From an uncultured Collinsella sp. (GTDB lineage: Bacteria > Actinomycetota > Coriobacteriia > Coriobacteriales > Coriobacteriaceae): a stretch of DNA of 64,000 nucleotides. Below are positions 34,098 to 41,821 of this stretch, in pieces. Numbering within the stretch: position 1 is the stretch's first letter; each line of letters opens with the position of its first letter. The notes under the pieces are model-generated. The model was not told the DNA's origin. It saw only the letters and a program-made list of their open reading frames with translations, and searched no databases. The DNA lies in the NCBI GenBank assembly GCA_900544995.1, contig UQXC01000001.1:1-64000 (forward strand). Direction: 5' to 3'. The translations under genes were made by a program, and so were the position numbers.

Positions 34098-35495
34098 TTA
34101 GGCGCGCTCGAGGAAGGCTTTGTAGCCGCGGTAGGCCTCGTAGATATCGGCCTTGTTGGCGACCTCCCACAGGGCGTGCATGGACAGGACGGCAACGCCG
34201 GAGTCGATGACGTTCATGCCATACTTGGCCATGATGTAGGCAATGGTGCCGCCACCGCCCGCGTTGACGCGACCGAGCTCACAGGTCTGGAAGTCCACGC
34301 CGGCCTCGTCCATGATGTCGCGGACGAGGGCCACGTACTCGGCATCGGCGTCGTTGGAACCGCCCTTGCCGCGGCTGCCCGTGTACTTGTTAAAGCACAG
34401 GCCACGACCCAAAAAGGCGGCGTTCTTCGTCTCGAACTTGCCGGCATAGCCCGGGTCGAAACCGGCGGACACGTCGGAGGAGAGCATGCGGCTGCGGGCG
34501 AGCGCGCGGCGCAGGGCCAGCGGGCTATCCTCGCCGGCGAGCGTCATGATCTCGGCGACGGTGTTCTCGAAGAAGCGGCTCGTCATACCGGTGGCACCCA
34601 CGGAGCCGATCTCCTCCTTATCGACGATGAGCGTGATGCTCGTGCGCTCCACGTTGGCGACGTCGATCTGGGCGAGCATGGAGGGGTAAGCGCAGACGCG
34701 GTCGTCGTGGCCATAACCCAGAATCATGGAGCGGTCGAGGCCCATGTCGCGGGCGGGGCCGGCGGGCACGACCTCGATCTCGGCGGAGAGGAAGTCCTCC
34801 TCCTCGACGTCGTACTGCTCCTTGAGGATGTCCAGGAACATCTGCTTGACGGGCTCCTTGGGGGCGTCCTTATCGTCCTCATCGAACTTGACGGGACGGC
34901 CGCCCACGATCACGTCGAGGATCTCGGCATCGACGGCGTCCTTGGCAGGCTTGGACATCTGCTCGCTCGAGAGGTGGATCAGCAGATCGGAGATGGTAAA
35001 GACCGGGTCGTCCGCCTTGTCGCCGATATTGATGTCGACGGTGGTACCGTCCTTTTTGCAGATGACGCCCACGAGTGCGAGCGGGGAGGCTACCCAGTGG
35101 TAGCTCTTGACGCCGCCGTAGTAGTGCGTGTCGAGGTAGGCCATGTCGCCGGCCTCGAAGGCGGGATTCTGCTTAAGGTCCAGGCGCGGCGAGTCCACGT
35201 GGGCGCCCAAGATGTTAAAGCCCTGCTCGAGCGGGGCGGTGCCCAGGTTGACGAGCATAAGGTCCTTGCCGTGGTTAGCGGCATACACCTTGTCGCCTGC
35301 CTTGAGCTCGCGGCCCTCGGCGATCACGGTCTCCAGGTCGACGTATCCCGCCTCCTCGGCCATCTTGATGCCGGTCTTGACGCACAGGCGCTCGGTCTTG
35401 TTCTCGCTCAAAAACTGCTTATAGCCGCGGCAAAGCCCCTCGAGCTCCTCGACTTGCTGTGGCGTGTACTTTTTCCATGCGCAGGGACGCTCCAT
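34098..35495 (-). CDS. M18-family aminopeptidase
   Basis: This 465-residue zinc metallopeptidase is of family M18 (aspartyl aminopeptidase/ApeB-like). Metal-site segments are visible: GAHVDSPRLDL (first His and Asp), DKEEIGS (catalytic Glu pair), GYGHDDRVCAYPS, and the final His in SMHALWEVANK. Substrates are N-terminal, often acidic, residues of peptides. ATG 35495 follows GAAAGGAG. It diverges from polA across 166 bases. Confidence 0.93.
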   Translation of the reverse strand: MERPCAWKKYTPQQVEELEGLCRGYKQFLSENKTERLCVKTGIKMAEEAGYVDLETVIAEGRELKAGDKVYAANHGKDLMLVNLGTAPLEQGFNILGAHVDSPRLDLKQNPAFEAGDMAYLDTHYYGGVKSYHWVASPLALVGVICKKDGTTVDINIGDKADDPVFTISDLLIHLSSEQMSKPAKDAVDAEILDVIVGGRPVKFDEDDKDAPKEPVKQMFLDILKEQYDVEEEDFLSAEIEVVPAGPARDMGLDRSMILGYGHDDRVCAYPSMLAQIDVANVERTSITLIVDKEEIGSVGATGMTSRFFENTVAEIMTLAGEDSPLALRRALARSRMLSSDVSAGFDPGYAGKFETKNAAFLGRGLCFNKYTGSRGKGGSNDADAEYVALVRDIMDEAGVDFQTCELGRVNAGGGGTIAYIMAKYGMNVIDSGVAVLSMHALWEVANKADIYEAYRGYKAFLERA

Positions 35496-35661
35496 GACGC
35501 AGGCTCCTTTCGGATCGATCGTGCTGGTTGATGTACCGTGAGCCATCGTATCACGCGCGGGCTCGCGGTGGCGGGGGAGCTTGATGTGCGGTGGCCGCGG
35601 GGCGGGGAGCGTGTAAACTGGAGTAAGCAAACCGTGCCCAGCCCAAAGCGAGGTATTTAAT

Positions 35662-38412
35662 ATGTCTGACAAGCGCCGCACTTTTGCCGTTATCGACGGC
35701 AACTCGCTCATGCACCGCGCCTTCCACGCCGTGCCGCCGACCATGAACGCGCCGGACGGTCGCCCCACCAACGCGATCTTTGGCTTTCTGAACATGTTTC
35801 TTAAGATGATCGATGCCTTTAACCCCGACGGTGTGGTCGTGGCGTTTGACAAGGGTAAGCCGCGCGTGCGCATGGAGATGCTGCCGCAGTATAAGGCGCA
35901 ACGCCCGCCCATGGACCCCGATCTGCATGCGCAGTTCCCTATGATTAAGGAGCTGCTCACCGCGCTCAACGTGCCGATTCTGCAGTCCGAGGGCTGGGAA
36001 GGCGACGATATCCTGGGAACCATGGCGCGCCTGGGCGAGCAGGCCGGCTGCGACATGCTACTGGTGACCGGCGACCGCGACATGTATCAACTCGTGACCG
36101 AGCACGTCAACGTGGTCTCGACCCGCAAGGGCCTGTCTGACGTGGCGATCATGACGCCCGAGAGCGTGGACGACCTGTATCACGGCATTACGCCGGCGCT
36201 CGTGCCCGATTTTTACGGTCTAAAGGGCGATACGTCCGACAACATCCCCGGTGTACCGGGCATCGGTCCCAAAAAGGCGAGTGCGCTCATTGGGAAGTAC
36301 GGTAGCCTGGACGAAGTCATCGCGCATGCCGACGAGGTCAAGGGCAAGATGGGCGAGAACCTGCGTGCACACATCGATGACGCACTACTGAGCCGCAAGG
36401 TTGCGACAATTCGCACCGATGCGCCCGTTGAGCTCGATTTTGAGGCGACGTCCTTCCCGGCGTTTTCTGCCGACGAGGTTTCCGCGGCGCTGGGTACGCT
36501 TGGTATCACCGCCATGCAGAACCGTTTCTTGGCGCTGATTGGCGGCGAGGGCGGGGCTGCTGCTGCCTCCAGTGTGTTTGAGATACCTGCGATGGTTCGC
36601 GCAGCCGCCGACGATGCTGACGCGCTTGGTGCCGTTGCGGCTGAGGTCTCCCGCGCGATTGATGCCGGCGAGTGGGTCGCCGCCGTGGTGGACGACGACA
36701 AGGAAGAGGGCGCGCTCTTTGGGCTGACGCGCACGCTGTGGTTGGCGACGTCCAAGGGCCTGTTCGCGCTCGAGGAGGGGGACAGCTGTGCGGCGGCTGA
36801 GGTTGAGGGCTTCAACTTCGTCCACGGCGTGATTGCCGGCGTGCTCGCGCGTCTGTTTATGGAGGGTCGCGTGGCGAGCCCGGATATGAAGGCGCTGTTG
36901 CACGAGCTTTCGCCCATCGATTCTTCTGAACTCGAGCTCATGGATCCGCTCACTACCGATTCCACGCGTATCTTCGATACCGTGGTCGCTGCCTATCTGC
37001 TGGATTCCGATCGCTCCGAGTTCGATGAGGCATATCTGGCCGATACGTATCTGCAGATGGCGCTGCCTGCGGCGCGCGGTGCAGAGGGTGCCGGTGAGGA
37101 CGCTCCGGCGCCCACCGCTCGCACGGCGGCCTTGACGTTGGCGCTGGTCGCACCGCTGCGCGACCGCATGGCCCGCGAGAACGCCGCCAACGTGTTCGAT
37201 GGCATCGAAATGCCGCTCGTGCCGGTGCTTGCCAAGATGGAGCGCGCGGGCATGCTCGTGGATCCCGACCGCCTGCGTAATCTGTCCGAGGGCCTGGCGA
37301 CCCAGATCACCGAGGTCGAGCGCAGCATTCGCGACCTGGCGGGTGACGAGACCTTTAATATTGGCAGTCCCATGCAGCTGTCGCATGTGCTCTTTGATGT
37401 GATGGGGCTTCCGACCAAGGGCCTCAAGAAGACTAAGCGCGGCTACTATTCGACCAACGCCAAGGTGTTGAGCGACCTTGCCCGCGACCACGAAATCGTG
37501 CGTCTGATCTTGGATTGGCGTGAGAAGTCTAAGATCAAGTCCACCTATCTGGACACGCTGGGCCCGCTGCGCCGTGGTGACGGTCGCGTGCACACCACGT
37601 ACAACCAGACCATCACGGCAACGGGGCGTCTGTCCTCGAGTGATCCGAACCTACAGAACATCCCGACGCGCTCGGAGCTGGGCCGTACCGTCAAGACGGC
37701 GTTTTCGGCAGGCGAGGGAAGCGTCTTTTTGGCGGTGGACTACTCGCAGATCGAGCTGCGTCTGCTGGCGCATCTCTCGGGCGACGAGCACTTGGTGCGC
37801 GCCTTTAACGAGGGCGAGGACTTCCATGCCGAGACGGCGGCGCGCGTGTTTGGTGTGCCGGTGTCCGAGGTAACGCCCGACCTGCGCAGTCGCGCCAAGG
37901 CCGTGAACTTTGGCATCGTGTATGGTCAGCAGGCCTACGGCCTGTCGCAGTCGCTGCATATCTCGATGGCCGAGGCGCGCGACATGATCGACCGCTACTA
38001 CGAGGCCTACCCGGGCGTGCGTACGTTCCTCGACAACGTGGTGGCGCGCGCCAAGCAGACGGGCTACGCCGAGACCATGTACGGTCGCCGGCGCCATATT
38101 CCCGAGCTCAAGGCCAAAAATCCGCAGCTCCGCGGCTTTGGCGAGCGCACGGCCATGAACCACCCCATGCAGGGAACCGCCGCCGACATCATCAAGATCG
38201 CCATGGCTCGCGTAAGCCGCCGCCTGGAAGAAGAGGGCTTTGCCGCCCACATGATCCTGCAAGTGCACGACGAACTGGACTTTGAGTGCCCCATCGACGA
38301 AGTCGAGCGCCTAACCACCATGGTCCGCGACGTCATGGAACACGTAGTAGACCTCCGCGTCCCCCTAATCGCCGAAGCCAGCACCGGCATAACCTGGGCC
38401 GACGCTAAATAA
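35662..38412 (+). CDS. polA: DNA polymerase I
   Basis: This 916-residue family A polymerase for Okazaki fragment processing and repair has three parts. The N-terminal 5'-3' exonuclease (1-290) begins IDGNSLMHRAFHAVP and retains the acidic metal sites. The middle domain (about 300-500) lacks the DxE motif of active 3'-5' exonucleases, so proofreading is probably absent. The polymerase domain (about 520-916) has motif A VDYSQIELRLLAHLSGDE, motif B RAKAVNFGIVYGQQAYG, and motif C VHDELDFE. The ribosome site is GAGG. The last 40-50 codons shift to A/C-ended choices, unlike the rest of the gene. Confidence 0.97.
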   Translation: MSDKRRTFAVIDGNSLMHRAFHAVPPTMNAPDGRPTNAIFGFLNMFLKMIDAFNPDGVVVAFDKGKPRVRMEMLPQYKAQRPPMDPDLHAQFPMIKELLTALNVPILQSEGWEGDDILGTMARLGEQAGCDMLLVTGDRDMYQLVTEHVNVVSTRKGLSDVAIMTPESVDDLYHGITPALVPDFYGLKGDTSDNIPGVPGIGPKKASALIGKYGSLDEVIAHADEVKGKMGENLRAHIDDALLSRKVATIRTDAPVELDFEATSFPAFSADEVSAALGTLGITAMQNRFLALIGGEGGAAAASSVFEIPAMVRAAADDADALGAVAAEVSRAIDAGEWVAAVVDDDKEEGALFGLTRTLWLATSKGLFALEEGDSCAAAEVEGFNFVHGVIAGVLARLFMEGRVASPDMKALLHELSPIDSSELELMDPLTTDSTRIFDTVVAAYLLDSDRSEFDEAYLADTYLQMALPAARGAEGAGEDAPAPTARTAALTLALVAPLRDRMARENAANVFDGIEMPLVPVLAKMERAGMLVDPDRLRNLSEGLATQITEVERSIRDLAGDETFNIGSPMQLSHVLFDVMGLPTKGLKKTKRGYYSTNAKVLSDLARDHEIVRLILDWREKSKIKSTYLDTLGPLRRGDGRVHTTYNQTITATGRLSSSDPNLQNIPTRSELGRTVKTAFSAGEGSVFLAVDYSQIELRLLAHLSGDEHLVRAFNEGEDFHAETAARVFGVPVSEVTPDLRSRAKAVNFGIVYGQQAYGLSQSLHISMAEARDMIDRYYEAYPGVRTFLDNVVARAKQTGYAETMYGRRRHIPELKAKNPQLRGFGERTAMNHPMQGTAADIIKIAMARVSRRLEEEGFAAHMILQVHDELDFECPIDEVERLTTMVRDVMEHVVDLRVPLIAEASTGITWADAK

Positions 38413-38447
38413 AGGCGTACCAACAACCCCAAAGTAACCAAAAGCAG

Positions 38448-38478
38448 AAGGGGGCTCCTTGCCAACAAGGAGCCCCCT
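38448..38478 (+). terminator. Hairpin after polA
   Basis: AAGGGGGCTCCTTG (38448-38461) and CAAGGAGCCCCCTT (38465-38478) form a perfect 14-bp stem with a three-base loop. The T run on the + strand is poor (CATTCC), but on the minus strand the stem is followed by TCTGCTTTTGG. It probably terminates polA. Confidence 0.75.
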
Positions 38479-38549
38479 TCATTCCAAAAAAAATCAGCCA
38501 AGTATCTAGACACTCAAGACACCATCTAGGCGGCAAGCAAGTAAACCTA

Positions 38550-38679
38550 GGACCTGGTCGGGCGGCGCGGATTAGTTTTTCGTAGATTCCGCACGAGCCG
38601 GAAAGCACTTAATGTGCTTTCCGAGCGAGCCCAGGACCTGACCGAACGAAAAACTAATCCGCGCCGCCCGGCCAGGTCC
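38550..38679. repeat. Long inverted repeat B (34-bp arms, nested hairpin)
   Basis: The arms 38550-38583 and 38646-38679 are reverse complements over 34 bases with a single G-T pair. Inside, CGGAAAGCAC (38599-38608) and GTGCTTTCCG (38614-38623) form a second perfect stem. The sequence GGACCTG of the outer arm recurs inside at 38634-38640. It sits between convergent polA and the Cof-type phosphatase. The segment GGTCGGGC and the central AGCCGGA are shared with repeat A at 24743. Confidence 0.85.
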
Positions 38680-38690
38680 GACGAGCCACG

Positions 38691-39518
38691 TTACCGAGCC
38701 GCCAGGATGGCGTCGATGAGCGTCAGTACGCCCCCGTCGTTGTTGCTCGGAATGCGCCACTTGGCGTGCGCGTTCATGTGCTCTTCGGCATTGTCCACGA
38801 TAAAGCTGTGACCGACGCGCTCCAGCATGGGGATGTCGTTGTAGGTATCACCCACGGCGGCAGCGTCGGCAATATCGATGCCCAGGTGCTCGCACAGGTG
38901 CGCGACGCCGGCGCCCTTGTCGACGCCCAGGTTCATAAAGTCGATCCACTCGCGCCCGGCGTTGGTGACGTAGAGCTTGTCCGAGAACTCGGGGCTATAG
39001 GTCTCGCGGAAAGCGGGCTCGGCGTCGTAGCCAGGGAAGAAGACCGAAATCTTGTTAGACTCGAAATCAATGCCCTCAAAGCTGTCGACGTAGTTGATTG
39101 TGTTGTAGTAGACGCTGATCTCGTCGTGGTATTGATGGTCGCGGGCAAGCACGTAGAACTCGTCGAAGCAGCACAGGACTGGGACAGCGCGAGGATCCTC
39201 CGAGGCACGGTTCAAGACCTGCTGATACAGCTCCACGTCAATATTGCTCTTATAGATATAGCTGCCGCGATAGATCACGCACGCTCCGTTGTCGGGACAA
39301 AAGGCGAGGCGGTTCTTGATGCCCTCGAACATCTCCTCGAGCTTGGGTGCGGGACGTCCGCTGGCGGGGCAGAATACGATGCCGGCGTCGGCGAGCTTGT
39401 CCAGGCGCTCATCAAGACCCTGGGGCAGCACACGCTCGTCGGTCAGCAGCGTCTTGTCCATATCGACGGCGATGAGTTTAATGTCGCCGATGTTAGCGTC
39501 TGATTCATAAGTCTGCAT
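38691..39518 (-). CDS. Cof-type HAD-IIB phosphatase
   Basis: This 275-residue HAD hydrolase is of subclass IIB (Cof/YidA type). Motif I is DMDKTLL (about residues 19-25), motif II is the Ser in CPASGRP, and motif IV is GDTYNDIPML near the C-terminus with a Lys before it (motif III, VDKGAGVAHL). The cap is of the C2 type. Such enzymes dephosphorylate sugar phosphates, FMN or PLP; the substrate here is unknown. It converges on polA. Confidence 0.9.
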   Translation of the reverse strand: MQTYESDANIGDIKLIAVDMDKTLLTDERVLPQGLDERLDKLADAGIVFCPASGRPAPKLEEMFEGIKNRLAFCPDNGACVIYRGSYIYKSNIDVELYQQVLNRASEDPRAVPVLCCFDEFYVLARDHQYHDEISVYYNTINYVDSFEGIDFESNKISVFFPGYDAEPAFRETYSPEFSDKLYVTNAGREWIDFMNLGVDKGAGVAHLCEHLGIDIADAAAVGDTYNDIPMLERVGHSFIVDNAEEHMNAHAKWRIPSNNDGGVLTLIDAILAAR

Positions 39519-39606
39519 AAATGCGCCTTTCCGTTTCCAGATTGTTTCGGGCGTAATGACCCTCTGCTATGTAATCGAGCGTATTTTCGCAGGATTGGCG
39601 CGTATT

Positions 39607-39620
39607 TGCATCACTATTCA
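39607..39620 (+). promoter_or_regulatory. Candidate ARG box (ArgR operator half-pair)
   Basis: TGCATCACTATTCA matches the dyad TGNAT-N4-ATNCA of ArgR operators with one mismatch to the symmetric TGAAT/ATTCA form. It lies about 40 bases upstream of the likely argG promoter. A single such 14-mer can occur by chance, so this is suggestive only. Confidence 0.4.
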
Positions 39621-39661
39621 CAAACTAATGAAAAAACTTTTCAGAAATTTGAATTTGTCGC

Positions 39662-39689
39662 TTGTACAGCAGGCACTTTAGCGTAATAT
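39662..39689 (+). promoter_or_regulatory. Predicted promoter of the argG leader
   Basis: TTGTAC (39662-39667) and TAATAT (39684-39689) are 16 bases apart in an AT-rich stretch, predicting a start near 39696 and a leader of about 375 nt before argG. A second, weaker pair is TTACCG (39726)/TACGAT (39748). Confidence 0.5.
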
Positions 39690-39792
39690 AGCGACCATCG
39701 AAAACGGAGACGGAAAAACAACCGCTTACCGAGGAAAAGGTACCGTTTACGATATTAGAATTGCGCCCGGCGATAGGTGAAAGGAGAGGCAG

Positions 39793-39867
39793 ATGCAGTT
39801 CGTAAAGATCATCACTACTGCAGACAATGCCATCCGACGCCAGCGCGCAATTTCCCGACGACGATAA
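39793..39867 (+). CDS. Arginine-rich leader peptide of argG (24 residues)
   Basis: This short ORF MQFVKIITTADNAIRR... has a strong ribosome site (AAAGGAGAGG) a few bases before ATG 39793 and ends in TAA at 39865. Six of its last ten sense codons are Arg (CGA CGC, CGC, then CGA CGA CGA right before the stop). The last codons overlap the left arm of a 6-bp hairpin (39860-39875). Placement upstream of argG, an arginine biosynthesis gene, fits a ribosome-mediated attenuation leader that senses charged tRNA-Arg. This is inferred from sequence; I know of no described example in this group. Confidence 0.7.
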   Translation: MQFVKIITTADNAIRRQRAISRRR

Positions 39868-39980
39868 CAATCGTCTCTGTCCGCATGGGGCGAATTGCCT
39901 CACCAGAGTCATTTTGAGGTCGTTGGGTTTTAGCACGACATTGCTGCATGTTTCTAGGGCATGTATGTGCTGATTTTTGC
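39860..39980 (+). promoter_or_regulatory. Candidate attenuator of argG: competing hairpins and T run
   Basis: GACGAT/ATCGTC (39860-39865/39870-39875) overlaps the end and stop of the leader peptide. Further on, GTCGT (39919-39923) can pair with ACGAC (39935-39939). The overlapping AGCACG (39932-39937) can instead pair with TGTGCT (39966-39971), followed by GATTTTTGC. The last two pairings exclude each other, as antiterminator and terminator would. The terminator stem is short (6 bp plus an inner CATG/CATG), so strength is uncertain. Confidence 0.5.
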
Positions 39981-40072
39981 TATTTAACCTGATATTGCAC
40001 GGTATATGACCTTGAAGTGACTTGCAACTGACCGATGTTCTAACTAGCTACCAAGGGCGAAAGGAAACAGCC

Positions 40073-41299
40073 ATGAGCAAGGAAAAAGTCGTTCTCGCAT
40101 ATTCCGGTGGTCTTGATACATCCGTATGTGTCAAGTGGCTCCAAGACGAGAAGAATCTCGATGTCGTTTGTGTCTGCGGCAACGTGGGCCAGGAGGAGAC
40201 CGGCCTGGATGCCAAGAAGCAGAAGGCGCTCGACCTGGGCGTTCTCGATTGCCAGGTGCTCGACCTGCGCGATGAGTTCTCCGACGAGTTCCTGACTAAG
40301 GCCATCGCCGCCAACTCTATGTACGAGAACAAGTACCCGCTGCTCTCCGCCCTGTCTCGCCCGCTGCTTGCCAAGAAGCTTGTTGAGGTCGCCCACGAGT
40401 TTGGCGCGACCTACGTCGCCCACGGCTGCACCGGCAAGGGTAACGACCAGGTCCGTTTTGAGGCCGCCGTCAAGGCCCTCGACCCCGAGCTCAAGGTTAT
40501 CGCCCCGGTTCGCGAGTGGGACCTGAAGTGCCGTCCCGACGAGGTCGCCTATGCCCACGCTCACAACGTGCCGGTTCCCGAGGGTGCCAACGACAACCCC
40601 TACTCCATCGACGACAACCTGTGGGGTCGTGCCATTGAGTGCGGTCACCTGGAGGATCCCTGGAACGAGCCGCTCGACGACGCCTGGGTTATGACCAAGA
40701 ATCCCGAGGACACGCCGGACACCCCGACCTACACCGAGATTGAGTTTGAGGCCGGCAAGCCCGTCGCCGTCGACGGCAAGAAGATGAAGCTCTCCGAGAT
40801 CGTCATCGCCCTCAACAAGATTTCCGGCGACAATGGCTTTGGCCGTCTCGATCTGGTCGAGGATCGCCTGGTGGGCCTTAAGAGCCGCGAGTGCTATGAG
40901 GTTCCCGGAGCCCTGACGCTCATCACCGCCCACAAGGCGCTTGAGGACATCTGCGTCGAGGGCGATTTGCTCAAGACCAAGATTAAGCTCGAGCAGGATT
41001 GGGCCACCGCCGTTTACAACGGCCAGTGGTACAGCCCGCTCAAAAACGCGCTCGATGCCTTTATGGCCGATACCCAGAAGTTCGTGACCGGCACTGTCCG
41101 TCTGAAGTTCTTTAAGGGCAACTGCCATGTCGTCGGCCGCAAGAGCCCCTTCAGCCTCTACGACTACGGTCTGGCTACCTACGACCGCGACACCACGTTT
41201 GACGAGAAGGCCAGCGCCGGTTTTATCGAGATCGATACGCTGTCGCTCAAGACGTGGGCAAAGGTCCAGGGCCCCAGCTCTGCTGCCGCCCAGGCCTAG
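40073..41299 (+). CDS. argG: Argininosuccinate synthase ArgG
   Basis: ArgG joins citrulline and aspartate with ATP. The 408-residue protein has the ATP pyrophosphatase loop AYSGGLDTSVCVKWL at its N-terminus, the GCTGKGNDQVRFE block, the KCRPDEVAYA segment, and the GLKSRECYEVPGA C-terminal tract. ATG 40073 has AAAGG upstream; the frame also opens at 40022 without a site. argH follows on the same strand after 522 bases, split by a terminator, so the two may be separately controlled. Confidence 0.97.
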   Translation: MSKEKVVLAYSGGLDTSVCVKWLQDEKNLDVVCVCGNVGQEETGLDAKKQKALDLGVLDCQVLDLRDEFSDEFLTKAIAANSMYENKYPLLSALSRPLLAKKLVEVAHEFGATYVAHGCTGKGNDQVRFEAAVKALDPELKVIAPVREWDLKCRPDEVAYAHAHNVPVPEGANDNPYSIDDNLWGRAIECGHLEDPWNEPLDDAWVMTKNPEDTPDTPTYTEIEFEAGKPVAVDGKKMKLSEIVIALNKISGDNGFGRLDLVEDRLVGLKSRECYEVPGALTLITAHKALEDICVEGDLLKTKIKLEQDWATAVYNGQWYSPLKNALDAFMADTQKFVTGTVRLKFFKGNCHVVGRKSPFSLYDYGLATYDRDTTFDEKASAGFIEIDTLSLKTWAKVQGPSSAAAQA

Positions 41300-41454
41300 C
41301 GCCTCCTCCCCTTGGTATCCGCGCGGCCCATCCGCGTGATACATAACGGGCGCACGGGGTCCCTACCTTTCGTTATGCTTGCTGACACTTCTTAACATCG
41401 GTGGCCCCTACGTTCCGCCCGCATATATGATGCCGCGTCTGCGGCTGAGTCCGA

Positions 41455-41487
41455 GCCCCGCCGGGGTTGTCCGGCGGGGCTTCTTCT
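41455..41487 (+). terminator. Rho-independent terminator after argG
   Basis: GCCCCGCCGG (41455-41464) and CCGGCGGGGC (41471-41480) form a perfect 10-bp stem with a six-base loop (GGTTGT), followed by TTCTTCT. It separates argG from argH. No gene was found between 41300 and 41454. Confidence 0.85.
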
Positions 41488-41532
41488 ATCAATTTGGCGG
41501 CTCTGCGCCTATATATATGAGGAGTATCCATT

Positions 41533-41703
41533 ATGTTCAATGCTATCGCGCATGCTTTACTTGCCCTCGCGCCCGAGTTCGATGCTGCAAGGGTCGAGGA
41601 CGTCCCTATGAGCCTGAAGGCCTGGATCGATGGTTCGCAGGGCAACATCCGGAGGGAGACGTTGGGCGCCAAGTGCATGGCGCGTCACTTCTTTGCAAAT
41701 TAG
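41533..41703 (+). CDS. Small ORF (56 residues) ahead of argH
   Basis: ATG 41533 has GAGGAG nine bases upstream, and the frame runs 56 codons to TAG 41701. The product (MFNAIAHALLALAPEFDAAR...) has an amphipathic start, a VEDVPMSLKAWIDG middle and a basic end, with no family match that I recognise. Codon use is normal. It lies after the argG terminator and 118 bases before argH, so it may be a real small protein or an upstream regulatory ORF. Confidence 0.45.
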   Translation: MFNAIAHALLALAPEFDAARVEDVPMSLKAWIDGSQGNIRRETLGAKCMARHFFAN

Positions 41704-41821
41704 CTACATGGCTCCGCACACGGTGGGGAATGTGTAAAACTAGCGGTTGAAAAATCGCTTTAGCGATATGGCGCATTGCTTTGGGCGCTTGTTTTGGTAT
41801 TTGGAGAAAGGGGACGGTTCC

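Noticed and set aside
39625..39936. Minus-strand frame of about 100 codons in the argG leader
   Set aside because: It shows no ribosome site, runs through AT-rich promoter-like DNA and opposes the well-supported leader peptide and hairpins.
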